Assembly: GCA_020796225.1 (NCBI GenBank) | Contig: CM036775.1 | Coordinates: forward strand, 2,061,393-2,125,392 | Reading direction: 5' to 3' | Length of the DNA: 64,000 bases | From: Arion vulgaris | Lineage: Eukaryota > Mollusca > Gastropoda > Stylommatophora > Arionidae | In this document: one piece after another, positions 43,415 to 52,474 of the stretch | Layout of the letters: each line of letters opens with the position of its first letter | Numbering within the stretch: the stretch's first letter is position 1 | Program-made: the position numbers and the translations under genes | The notes under the pieces: model-generated | Told to the model about the DNA's origin: nothing | Database searches by the model: none | The model's input: only the letters and a program-made list of their open reading frames with translations

Positions 43415-44224
43415 TCCATATGTTCTTCGATCTCCTTCACAAATATCTCCAAAAGCGTCCAGCAACTGACCGTACTAGTCCGATGTCGATTGATGAGCCT
43501 ACTCATATACCTGTAACAAAACCTAAAAAGAGAACTTGCTCAGCTTTCAGAAAAGGCAGAAATTCACTTGCAGTGGATTCCATCTCACTTTGGCATTACA
43601 GGCAATGAGAGTGCTGATGTCTTAGCTAAGGAGGGCAGTGCCAAAGAGCAAATTTACCAACCCTTGTCTTTTCAAGAGGTTAAAACCCTCATACAGAGAA
43701 AATCTGCAGTAGACTGGAAGACAAACACTGGATATGATTATGGAAAAGACTCCTCAAAGACCTAAGCAGAACAGACCAGGTCATTATATTTCGACTACGC
43801 ACAGGACACTGCAGACTCAACAAACACTTATACAGACTAGGAATAAGTCAAACAGCTCTCTGCCAGTGTCAGCAGGCGGAACAGACACCAGAGCATATCC
43901 TGCAAGACTGTCCTCTCCTGTGTGAGCTGAGAAGCAACATGTGGCTACACCCAGTCGACCTGAAAACTAAGCTTTGGGGAAACCTGACAGACCTGAAGCT
44001 GACTGCCCAGTTTGTGGTCGCACAGTAAATTAAGCGCATGACCAGAGATCGCTGAAGAAGGAAACCTGACAGACCTGAAGCTGACTGCCCAGTTTGTGGT
44101 CGCACAGTAAATTAAGCGCATGACCAGAGATCGCTGAAGAAGGAAACCTGACAGACCTGAAGCTGACTGCCCAGTTTGTGGTCGCACAGTAAATGAAGCG
44201 CGTGACCAGAGATCGCTGAAGAAG
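43415..44224 (+). mobile_element. LINE RNase H C-terminus with tripled 3' end
   Basis: Encodes RELAQLSEKAEIHLQWIPSH, GITGNESADVLAKEG, then (frameshift near 43760) FRLRTGHCRLNKHLYRLG, CQCQQAEQTPEHILQDC and LWGNLTDLKLTAQFVVAQ with a stop. The last 82 bp, including the stop and 3' UTR, are present three times in tandem. Confidence 0.85.
43979..44224. repeat. 82-bp tandem triplication of a LINE 3' end
   Basis: Copies start at 43979, 44061 and 44143. Each begins GAAACCTGACAGACCTGAAG and ends GATCGCTGAAGAAG. Confidence 0.93.
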
Positions 44225-44254
44225 AAGAATATACATGTTGTACTGTTCTTTTCT

Positions 44255-44301
44255 GTACACTCTTATGTACACTCTTATGTACACTCTTATGTACACTCTT
44301 A
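44255..44301. repeat. 12-bp tandem repeat, 4 copies
   Basis: Unit TGTACACTCTTA. Confidence 0.9.
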
Positions 44302-44384
44302 TCTTCAATCCAAATTATTGGAATCTAGCATTTGATGGGGATTTGTTGAAATGAAAATCTTATTTGCGCCCACACTCTATACGT

Positions 44385-45060
44385 GTTACAGAAGAGTCCT
44401 CCAGTTATCATGGACAGAGAAGAGAACAAATAGATTTATCCAGAAAGAACTCAAAATCAAAGAAAACTGGGTGATGCTGCAAATAAGAATGAGAAAATTG
44501 AAGTATTTTGGACATATAAAGAGACATGAAGGGTTCGAGAAGAATGTTATGGAAGGAGACATACCAGAAAAGAGGAGAAAAGGAAGACCACAGAGAAGAA
44601 GATGGATTCATGATGTAACTGATGATTTGAGCATGGCGGCTGCACAGGCGGAACATCTGGCATATGAGAGAGAGAAAGAGAGAGAGAGCGAGAGAGAGAG
44701 AGAGAGCGAGAGAGAGAGAAGAGAGCGAGAGAGAGCGAGAGAGAGAGAGAGCGAGAGAGAGAGAGAGAGAGATAAATATTTTTTTTTAAATCCGATCCAG
44801 AAGCACTTGAGCTTTTCAGCTCTTCGGCTCGGTGCCACAGACATCGTAACCCTTCGGTTCGGTGCCACAAACACCGTAAATATGGGGAATCTGTGGCTTT
44901 TTCTGCCATCCCGCGGAATTGAACCCGCACACACAGAGGATAGTCACCCGTAGTCCAACGAGCTACGAACACGCTGGGCAGACGGGCGAGAGATAGTAAT
45001 TCCGAAGGACTGTTAGAGTGACAAAGTTCAACTAATGACAAACTATTTGATGATGATGAT
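44385..45060 (+). mobile_element. LINE L-A C-terminus with (GA)n expansion and SINE E insertion
   Basis: Encodes RRVLQLSWTEKRTNRFIQKE, FGHIKRHEGF and RRRWIHDVTDDLSMAAAQAE. The short ATGAGAGAGAGAAA of L-A has grown into a GA-rich tract (44666-44772), and SINE E lies within it. The L-A 3' end resumes at 44996 and closes at TTTGATGATGATGAT. Confidence 0.85.
44775..44987 (-). mobile_element. SINE E, full-length copy
   Basis: Minus copy with box A (GTAGCTCGTTGG) and box B (GGTTCAATTCC), a body with two GTGGCACCGA-type motifs and an A-rich tail at the left. The duplication GAGAGATA lies at 44767-44774 and 44988-44995. Reference copy of family E. Confidence 0.88.
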
Positions 45061-45204
45061 AAACCACATGTATACATAATTAAAGATTGACAATTCAGCC
45101 ATGTGTACACATGGACAAACACACTCTTGACCTCAGACCAGATACTTTAAGACAGCCCCGAATATAATATACTCACTGGTCTAACGAAACAGTACTAGAA
45201 TGAG

Positions 45205-45250
45205 CACGGGGATCGAGAGAGAGAGAGAGAGAGAGAGAGAGTGAGAGAGA
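45205..45250. repeat. (GA)n microsatellite
   Basis: GA run with one interruption. Confidence 0.9.
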
Positions 45251-45284
45251 ATGAACACTGTACTGACCTCTGTCGTTTTCTTCT

Positions 45285-45860
45285 TGTTTGTTTCTTCTAA
45301 TTCTGTTTCCCCTCACATCGTCAGATTAAGAAGATGTTTCGAGAACGGGTTTTTGTGTGCGTCTTGTACGTCGCCTCTGAAGACCCCCTTTTGCGAGGCC
45401 GGCCTTTTTGCTTGCTTTGTACTCACTGTATCGGAGTAACATTGCTCTTTGAGGTGCACTGTCTGTTGGTAATCTGCTTATGTGATCGTATCATTTAATA
45501 TGTTGTTTCTTGATGAAGTTCGGTACTGATGTTGTACTCCCTTTTTTCTGATGTCTTCATTTCTAAACCTGTCTGTTCTTGATACTCCTAGAATTCTGCG
45601 TAGAAACTTCATCTCTGTCGTTTTCTTCTATCGTTTGATGTCATCGTCCAGGTTTGGCTCTGATAGCATAATGTGGGGAGAAAGATTGTTCAATCCTTTG
45701 AAAGTATTCATGTTGACATGTTTGCATTTTAAAATTGTCGCCATTTGTTCTAGGATTTGATTTCCTTTGCTGCATCTATGTTGGGTTTCGTTATTTATTC
45801 CTCCGTTTTCTGCTGAAATACTTCTGATATATGAAACATTTATGTAACCTGTTTCATTGA
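45285..45860 (-). mobile_element. LINE L-B fragment
   Basis: Inverted L-B with the TTTCCCCTCACATCGTCAG 3' segment in single copy. The coding region is heavily degraded. Confidence 0.7.
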
Positions 45861-45866
45861 CCACGC

Positions 45867-46440
45867 AGGAGTGTCTGACCGAACAGATTAGAGCGCGGCT
45901 TCCATGCGGGAGACCCAGGTTCAAACCACGGTATGACCAATAAGTTTTTTTCTGTAGAGGGCATAAAGAAAAAGTTATAACCTGAACAGTTTCGTTGCGA
46001 CTGCATTAGACATCATCATCATCAAATAGCTTGTCCTGAGCAGAACTTTGCCACCCCAACAGTCCTCCGGAATTTCTCTCTCTCATAGGCCAGATGTTCT
46101 GCCTCTGCAGCCGTCATGTTCAAACCATCAGCTACATCGTGAATCCATCTTCTCCGTGGTCTTCCTCTTCTTCTTTTTGCCGGTATGCCTCCTTCCATGA
46201 TGGTCTTCTCCAGCCCTTCATTTCTATTTATATGTTCAAAATATCTCAATTTTCTCTTTCTTATTTGTAGCATCAGCCAGTTTGCTTTGATTTTGAGTTC
46301 TTTCTGGATAGATCTATTTGTTCTCTTCTCTGTCCATGATATACGAAGGAATTTTTTGCACTAGCCATGCGGCCATTAAATTCCACAGGCTCACGTCCCT
46401 CCTGTCCCACACCGCCCCAAAAGCGGTATTAGAAGCAGTA
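45867..46440 (+). mobile_element. SINE G interrupted by a LINE L-A
   Basis: Head GTCTGACCGAACAGATTAGA and AGGTTCAAACCACGG, then a body to GACTGCATTAG (46013). The body resumes at 46358 with TGCACTAGCCATGCGGCC. The repeated TGCAYTAG at the two junctions is the presumed target duplication of the L-A insertion. Confidence 0.75.
46014..46355 (-). mobile_element. LINE L-A, 5'-truncated insertion
   Basis: The minus frame encodes LRYFEHINRNEGLEKTIMEG and RGRPRRRWIHDVADGLNM, open for 83 codons to the stop. The tail is (GATGAT)n at 46015. It is one of the youngest L-A pieces by coding integrity. Confidence 0.85.
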
Positions 46441-46733
46441 ACAAGTGTTTGTGACACCGCCCCAAAAGTCGGTATTAGAAGCAGTAACAAGTGTTTGTGA
46501 CACCGCCCCAAAAGTCGGTATTAGAAGCAGTAACAAGTGTTTGTGACACCGCCCCAAAAGTCGGTATTAGAAGCAGTAACAAGTGTTTGTGACACCGCCC
46601 CAAAAGTCGGTATTAGAAGCAGTAACAAGTGTTTGTGACACCGCCCCAAAAGTCGGTATTAGAAGCAGTAACAAGTGTTTGTGACACCGCCCCAAAAGTC
46701 GGTATTAGAAGCAGTAACAAGTGTTTGTGTTTG
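46410..46733. repeat. 46-bp minisatellite, 7 copies, seeded in SINE G
   Basis: Units contain CACCGCCCCAAAAGTCGGTA and AGAAGCAGTAACAAG. The first unit is the SINE G 3' body and differs by one base. A single-copy relative is at 35915-35955. Confidence 0.93.
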
Positions 46734-47003
46734 TATTTATCAATTTACTGAAGTAATGTTCCCAATATATGGAACCCTTGTTTCATTGATCACTTTGTAA
46801 GCTTAATAAGCTTTGATAGTGAAGTTGATATCAAAGACAACATTGAATATATATACAAGATTTGAAGCAAACAAAAAAAAGGAAATGAACTTCACTCAAT
46901 TCAGAGTAAAAGTGGATCACACAACGGACATATCAGATCTCTTAGAATAAACAAGTCTGCAAATATATTAATTGAGCCTAGATAAAGAAAATGTTCAGTG
47001 CCT
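46734..47003 (-). other. Putative 3' UTR of the ShKT gene
   Basis: Follows the stop codon of the minus-strand gene. No canonical AATAAA is seen close downstream on the minus strand. GATAAA occurs near 46740. The assignment is by position only. Confidence 0.35.
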
Positions 47004-47477
47004 TCACGCCGCAGTGTTATAGAATTGTATTGGAAGAAAAAACGATACCAAAGTTGCCATAGTGATGTGACAAAACAATAAATTTGCATACATATAATAA
47101 ATAGACTCTGCAGAGTTTGTGTCCTTTAAACTTTCACCTTTAGAGTTCACAAACATTGGTCTCCTATCTTGACCTGCTAGACTTGACTCGCCATTTTTAT
47201 CTGGACTGTAGGGGAGGTAATTATCTCTGTTCAGTGTTGATCTATTTCCGTAGTAGTCGTTCTTGACATCTCCATTCATATATTCGCCTGAAATGTCTCC
47301 ACCAAAAGCAGTTCCTCTACGTTGTGTTGGGGATGCGTTTGTAGTGGAGCGAGGAAGAAAGAAAAAATTTCGACATTGTGAGTTATCGTTTTTCAAGATA
47401 GAAAACTGGGCTTGAACTAGTTCCGATTTCAACATGGAGCTATGCTCGTATAGATATGTGTCGCCAGCTTTTAGTAC
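47004..47477 (-). CDS. ShKT-domain gene, exon 5 (terminal, residues 332-488)
   Basis: This is the last visible exon. It follows a minus-strand acceptor (CCTCTATTCACCAG), is in phase 0 with exon 4 and encodes 157 residues followed by TGA. After a short start (VLKAGDTYLYEHSS) the sequence is hydrophilic and rich in N, S, G and D. It ends in a hydrophobic stretch of about 30 residues (YYMYANLLFCHITMATLVSF) that could be a membrane anchor or a GPI signal. An internal AAAG/GTGAAA could be an alternative donor near the 3' end, which would replace the hydrophobic tail. No function is assigned to this part. Confidence 0.75.
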   Translation of the reverse strand, partial: VLKAGDTYLYEHSSMLKSELVQAQFSILKNDNSQCRNFFFLPRSTTNASPTQRRGTAFGGDISGEYMNGDVKNDYYGNRSTLNRDNYLPYSPDKNGESSLAGQDRRPMFVNSKGESLKDTNSAESIYYMYANLLFCHITMATLVSFFLPIQFYNTAA

Positions 47478-47599
47478 CTGGTGAATAGAGGCAAATGTAG
47501 ATGTTAAAACGGGCTGTCAAGTGGTTAGCCGTAATGAAAGAGTTAATATGGTGACAAAATATATTATACAAAAAAATTCTAGATAGGAATAGGCTGTGT

Positions 47600-47975
47600 T
47601 AGTTTTTTTCAATTTGTTTCTTCGCCTTCTCTCTCTCCTCCTCCTAGGGAGACGTAGGTCCGCAACCAAGGCATTTGAATCCCTCCTGTTCAAGGCCATC
47701 TTTTCCTGATTTGTCTACTCTCTCTCCATTTTCTTAAAATTCGTCTCCAACTCTAGTTTCCAGGTGTTCCTGTGTACTCCCTTACTCTATTACCCTGGGG
47801 GTTCCATCGGAGGACCTGTCTCGTAATGCTGTCTGGTAGTCTCCTCAGTGTGTCCCCTATCCATCGCCACCTTCTGCTCCCTATCTCTTGTTCTACCTGA
47901 CGTTGGCCTGTGCTCATTCCCTGTTTGTGGCCTTTCATACCATCGCGATGGAATATCCTTCGCAGGAATTTATAG
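47600..47975 (-). mobile_element. LINE L-E-type C-terminus
   Basis: The minus frame encodes RRWRWIGDTLRRLPDSITRQ, VLRWNPQGNRVREY and, in another frame, MPWLRTYVSLGG. It lies in intron 4 of the ShKT gene, in the gene's orientation. Confidence 0.75.
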
Positions 47976-47978
47976 ATG

Positions 47979-48175
47979 AATGTGATCTGAGCCTAAGAGC
48001 GATTGTGCGTAAAACCAGTTTAACGCCAACAAGTATGTTAGCCCATCCAATTTCTGAGATGCTTTTTATTTACTAGGGTAACTTCACTAGACCCCTACCT
48101 CAGTCGCCTCTTACGACATGCTTTCTAGGTCGCAGTGGTACTATTCTTTGCTCCCCATGTGAGCCACGGCAATAC
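47979..48175 (-). mobile_element. SINE A copy, tail-truncated
   Basis: Middle and head of SINE A on minus. The GAAGAAG tail is missing and it abuts the LINE at 47975. Confidence 0.75.
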
Positions 48176-48179
48176 AAAA

Positions 48180-48640
48180 AACGAATGTAATTTAGAAGAT
48201 GGTAAACAATTTTGCAAGTATGTTTATTTTAAAATCTTTTAATGAATTTTGCCCAGGCAGCGGCCTTCCAGCCTGCTCTTCTCGATTTTGAAATGCCAAG
48301 GATTTTTTTACATGCTCAACTTGAACACGGGTTCTACGTTTTATCGTCCGTCTCCGATAGGACTAGGAACGCGATCTCACCTACATTGAGATCAGGAATC
48401 TCTGGATAAATATTACAATGGCTCCACGAGTACGCGAACCGAGTACCTTTGTAGCGAGATGCGAGCACATAACCTCTCTTTGTAGCAAGATATGAGTACA
48501 TGACCTCTCTTTGTAACAAGATGAGATCACATGACCTCTCTTTGTAACAAGATGAGATCACATGACCTATCTTTGTAACAAGATGAGATCACATGACCTC
48601 TCTTTGTAACAAGATGAGATCACATGAATACAGTTTGCAG
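48180..48640 (-). mobile_element. SINE H with a 5-copy head array
   Basis: Body with ACACGGGTTCTACGTTTTATC, then a head region where a 31-bp unit (CATGACCTCTCTTTGTAAC) is repeated at 48472-48627. Confidence 0.8.
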
Positions 48641-48699
48641 TATTTTTAAACATGACACTAAGACGATATACTGGCTAACTCAGAATATAAATGCGTCAG

Positions 48700-48880
48700 A
48701 TGGTAAACAAAAATCCCAGAGTAAAAGAGGTAAGGGAAGACATAGGAAGACATGACGGTGGGAGCCTGGAGACGAAATGTAAGAAAATGGTGACAGATCT
48801 GGAAAAGATGGCCTTGAATATGAATGCTTGGAAGACCTGGTTGCAGACCTATGCTTCCCTAGGGGTGTAGATTGAAGAAT
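48700..48880 (+). mobile_element. LINE L-D-type 3' end
   Basis: Encodes KMVTDLEKMALNMNAWKTWL, the terminal LINE block, ending at a stop followed by ATTGAAGAATAAG. Confidence 0.6.
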
Positions 48881-48889
48881 AAGTACGAG

Positions 48890-49142
48890 TCCGCCCATGT
48901 GGTGACGGGGCGCGCAAGGAAAGCAAAGATTAGTACCACTGTGACCTACAAGGCATGTCGTTAGAGGCAACTGAGGTAGGGGCCTAGGAAGCTACCCTAG
49001 TAAATAAAAGCGTCGCAGAAATCGGATGTGCTGGCTTACTTGTGGGCGCATAACTGGTACAACGTACAATCGCTCTTAGGCTCAGATCACATACAGACGA
49101 CACAGAGTGGTTAACGAGTGGTCGATGTAGAGCGGTCGAAGA
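48890..49142 (+). mobile_element. SINE A copy, left arm of an inverted pair
   Basis: Full-length plus copy in intron 4. A possible duplication flanks it (AATAAGTACGA before, AATAAGTAGGA after). Confidence 0.82.
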
Positions 49143-49167
49143 ATAAGAAGACAAATAAGTAGGAATC

Positions 49168-49516
49168 TTCTTCTTCTTCTTCTTCTTGGAAGGCTCCTAT
49201 CGAGCACTTGTCAACCACTCTGTGATTTGTATGTGATCAGAGCCCAAGAGCGGTTGTACGTTGTGCCAGTTATGCGCCCACAAGTAAGCCAACACATCCG
49301 ATGTCTGCGATGCTTTTATTTACTAGGTACTTCCAGGTCCTACATCAGTCGACTCTTACGACATGCTTTGTAAGTTGCAGTGGTACTCTTCTGTGCTTCC
49401 CCTGCGGGCCCAAGCAGCACAGCGGGGCCCGGCAGCACAGCGGGCCCCGGCAGTACAGCGGGCCCCGGCAGCACAGCGGGCCCTGGCAGCACAGCGGGCC
49501 CCGGCAGCACATGGGC
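49168..49516 (-). mobile_element. SINE A copy with expanded head, right arm of an inverted pair
   Basis: Full-length minus copy only 25 bp from the previous one. Its head segment GCGGGCCCCGGCAGCACA is present about six times (49405-49510) before the normal ATGGGCG end. Confidence 0.85.
49405..49510. repeat. 18-bp GC-rich minisatellite, 6 copies, inside a SINE A head
   Basis: Unit GCGGGCCCCGGCAGCACA with single-base variants. The same segment is single in every other A copy in the window. Confidence 0.93.
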
Positions 49517-49576
49517 GAAATATGAATCTAAAAGACAATGAAGACATAAGCACACGATATCTGAGAATGAACTTAC

Positions 49577-49763
49577 TTTGATATGGTTATCTGGTGTGAA
49601 CATCCAAACAAGATACTGCCCCATTCCGTTGACATAGTTGATAGTTTTTGTTACAACAGAATATGTGTTGTTGTAGAATACAAATGTTGCTAAGCAACTG
49701 TACTGTATTGGTATGTTTCTGTATCCTTTGTTGTCACTGGATTCCATGGAACAATTTACAGGG
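49577..49763 (-). CDS. ShKT-domain gene, exon 4 (residues 269-331)
   Basis: The minus-strand exon lies between the acceptor CTCTTATTTCCAG and the donor GTAAGT. Its first base completes the serine codon begun in exon 3 (AG + C), and it ends in phase 0. The 187-nt exon encodes VNCSMESSDNKGYRNIPIQY, CLATFVFYNNTYSVV and MGQYLVWMFTPDNHIK, with two cysteines and several N-x-S/T sites, consistent with a secreted or extracellular domain. A LINE scrap begins about 20 bp upstream of its acceptor. Confidence 0.85.
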
Positions 49764-49784
49764 CTGGAAATAAGAGCAGTAGAA

Positions 49785-49900
49785 AGGAGTATATGCAACA
49801 AGTCATTGTCAATTGAGAACAGAATTAGAGTTATTCAGTGCTACATACAACCAATACTGATATAGAGATGCAAATCATGGACAATAAACAAACAGATGTT
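49785..49900 (+). mobile_element. LINE RT fragment (empty-site paralogue)
   Basis: ATGCAACAAGTCATTGTCAA to TTATTCAGTGCTACATACAA matches 51820-52090 without the SINE B that splits that copy. Confidence 0.75.
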
Positions 49901-49919
49901 TAAAATATTTTATAGAAAT

Positions 49920-50235
49920 TACTTTACTTTACTTTTCCGATCCAGCAGTCATCTGAGCATTTGCCCTTCGACTTGAGGCCATGGTAGTGAATTTACAGGT
50001 CTGTCATAGTTGTGGTGTGTTAGCATAGAGAGTGTTTTCAATATCTGGGTCTGGAGGTAGGTACTTGTGGCGTAGGTCACTGAATGCAGGGCACTGAAAG
50101 AGATGGTGTGGGAGTTTCTTCTGAATAGTCACACAGTTGGCATTGTGGGGCAATCTTTGGTTGGATGCGGTGTAGGTATGCATTCAGGGGCACATGTTGT
50201 GTCCTAAGGCGGAAAATAATGGCTTGTTATAGAAA
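49920..50235 (-). mobile_element. LINE RNase H-type C-terminus
   Basis: The minus frame reads [20 protein letters not shown] and [14 protein letters not shown], then (frameshift) [19 protein letters not shown]. It is the same C-terminal module as at 34090, 43780 and 58130. Confidence 0.75.
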
Positions 50236-50239
50236 TTAA

Positions 50240-51160
50240 AATAACAATCTTTCGAATTAATTATGCAGGGCAGCGGCTTTCCAGCCTTCTCTTCTGGATT
50301 TTGAACTGCCAATGGTTTTCTTAGGGGCTCAAATCGAATACAGGACCTACGTTTAATCGTCCGTCTCCTATAGGACTAGGAACGCGATCTCACCTACATT
50401 GAGATCAGGAATCTCTGGATAAATATTGCAATGGCTCCACGAGTACGCGAGCCGAGTACCTTTGTAGCGAGATGCGAGCACATGACCTCTCTTTGTAACA
50501 AGATATGAGTACATGACCTCTCTTTGTAACAAGATATGAGTACATGACCTCTCTTTGTAACAAGATGAGATCACATGACCTCTCTTTGTAACAAGATGAG
50601 ATCCCATGACCTCTCTTTGTAACAAGATGAGATCACATGACCTCTCTTTGTATCAAGATGAGATCACATGACCTCTCTTTGTAACAAGATGAGATCACAT
50701 GACCTCTCTTTGTAACAAGATGAGATCACATGACCTTTCTTTGTAACAAGATGAGATCACATGATCTCTCTTTGTAACAAGATGAGATCACATGACCTCT
50801 CTTTGTAGCAAGATGAGATCACATGACCTCTCTTTGTAACAAGATGAGATCACATGACCTCTCTTTGTATCAAGATGAGATCACATGACCTCTCTTTGTA
50901 ACAAGATGAGATCACATGACCTCTCTTTGTAACAAGATGAGATCACATGACCTTTCTTTGTAACAAGATGAGATCACATGATCTCTCTTTGTAACAAGAT
51001 GAGATCACATGACCTCTCTTTGTAGCAAGATGAGATCACATGACCTCTCTTTGTAACAAGATGAGATCACATGACCTCTCTTAGTAACAAGATGAGATCA
51101 CATGACCTCTCTTTGTAGCGAGATGTGAGCACATGACCGCTAAGCCCCACAGAGACCCAC
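50240..51160 (-). mobile_element. SINE H with a 21-copy head array
   Basis: Normal H body at 50260-50480. A 31-bp head unit is then repeated to 51132, after which the tRNA-like end resumes (GGGGCTTAGCGGTCATGTGC on minus). It lies in intron 3 of the ShKT gene. Confidence 0.85.
50486..51132. repeat. 31-bp minisatellite, about 21 copies, seeded in SINE H
   Basis: Units contain CATGACCTCTCTTTGTAACA. Variant units (TATCAAG, TAGCAAG, CTTTCTTTG, ATGATCTC) recur in the same order at about 50640-50830 and 50870-51020, so blocks of several units were duplicated together. Confidence 0.93.
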
Positions 51161-51328
51161 CATTACTTTCAGATTCAGATCTTAATAGGTATTCGAGTAA
51201 CGAGTCGTTACTATTCGTACTTCTCTGGTTTTCTCCAAATCTGATCTGAACCGCTCTCACCACCAGAGATTTGTAGGTATCCGCACATAACAAATGTTAT
51301 TGGATTCCATTCAGAAACAAGGACCTAC

Positions 51329-51447
51329 CTTATAGTGAAGTGGTTTGGTGAGAATTCGGGTTCATAGTTCAAACAGCCCCCACAGTTTTTCCCGTCCTCG
51401 CGAAAGGCGATGCCGTTTTGAAAACGTTCTGGGAGATCACAGTGAAT
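51329..51447 (-). CDS. ShKT-domain gene, exon 3 (residues 230-268)
   Basis: The minus-strand exon starts after the acceptor TTTTACCCACAG and ends before the donor GTAGGT. It begins in phase 0 after exon 2 and leaves two bases (AG) for exon 4. Only one frame is open. It encodes IHCDLPERFQNGIAFREDGK and NCGGCLNYEPEF, with three cysteines. The CDLPERFQNG motif resembles CTFDEQYRGR in exon 1, suggesting an internally repeated extracellular domain. Confidence 0.85.
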
Positions 51448-51451
51448 CTGT

Positions 51452-51600
51452 GGGTAAAAGAAGAACGTGGGTAATAGAAGTAAGGAGATGTGGGTAATAG
51501 AAGTAGAAAGATGTGGGTAATAGAAGTAGAAAGATGTGGGTAATAGATGTAGAGAGATGTGGGTAATAGAAGTAGAAAGATGTGGGTAGAGAGGTATGAG
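51452..51600. repeat. 23-bp tandem repeat at the exon 3 acceptor
   Basis: About six units (GATGTGGGTAATAGAAGTAG on plus). On the minus strand each unit is a pyrimidine-rich TTCTATTACCCACA that reproduces the sequence just before the functional CAG. Distal copies have CAT in place of CAG. Confidence 0.88.
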
Positions 51601-51689
51601 ATAGTGATGTGAGTAGATAACTAGTGGTTGACGTTGGTACTGTGTAAAACGACATTACTTAGTTTTTTTTATTTTTCGACATTTCTACA

Positions 51690-52462
51690 AAGATTTAGGG
51701 GACAGCAATAAGACAAGAGCGGCAATTGAAATACCTCGGAGTCCTGGTAACATCAGATGGCAGATGCCGATCAGAAATAAAGAGCAGGATAGGGCAGGCC
51801 AATGCAGCGTTTCAGAAAATGAGAAGCATTATATGCAACAAGTTATTGTCAATTAAGATCAGAATGAGAGTTATTCAGTGCTAATTGGCTGAAATCGGAT
51901 GCATGTGTCCTAAATGTGTAGAAGTCTGTGCGTTTAGGGGCCTACTAAACCAATGTGCAACGTATACACGTTCTTGGCAAAGGTCAAACATATCACAGAG
52001 TGATTAAAATTGGTCGTAAAGAACGAACGCAAAGAAGAAGAAGATTCAGTACTACATAGAACTAATACTGACATACCGATGCGAGTCATGGACAATTAAC
52101 AAACAGATCGAACACTCTCAGAGGGCCACAGAAATGTCGTTTTACAGAAGAATGATGAGAATCCAATGGAATGCTAAAATGACTAATGTTGAGGTGTTGA
52201 ATGAGGTCAAGACACAGAGAAAACTTATCAATATAAGAAAGAGGCAGTCATCATTTTTCGGACATGTGATGAGGAGGGAGGTTTAGAACACATTGTGACA
52301 ACCGGTAAAATCGAGGGGAGAAGAGAAAGAGGAAGACAGAGAGAGACAATTTTAGGCATCCTGACTTCATGACACGAAGGAGCGTCAACATCTGATAGCA
52401 CATACCAGAGACAGATTTGAGGATATGTCATCCGGCACGGCACTTGATGATGATGATCATGC
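51690..52462 (+). mobile_element. LINE fragment split by SINE B
   Basis: Encodes RQLKYLGVLVTSDGRCRSEI and QANAAFQKMRSIICNKLLS, is interrupted at 51884-52043, and continues with degraded frames to a TTGATGATGATGATC tail. Confidence 0.8.
51884..52043 (+). mobile_element. SINE B, 5'-truncated, with target duplication
   Basis: The last 160 bp of SINE B (GGCTGAAATCGGATGCATG to AAAGAAGAAGAAG). Flanked by ATTCAGTGCTA (51873-51883) and ATTCAGTACTA (52044-52054). The paralogue at 49836-49850 shows the site without insertion. Confidence 0.93.
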
Positions 52463-52474
52463 ATAAACAATGAA

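Noticed and set aside
46410..46733. Regulatory direct repeats
   Set aside because: The 46-bp units are explained by expansion of the SINE G 3' body, and no binding-site logic is needed.
50486..51132. CRISPR-like array (31-bp repeats)
   Set aside because: Units are contiguous with no spacers, the context is eukaryotic, and the unit derives from a SINE head. The same argument applies to the 34-bp array at 56037.
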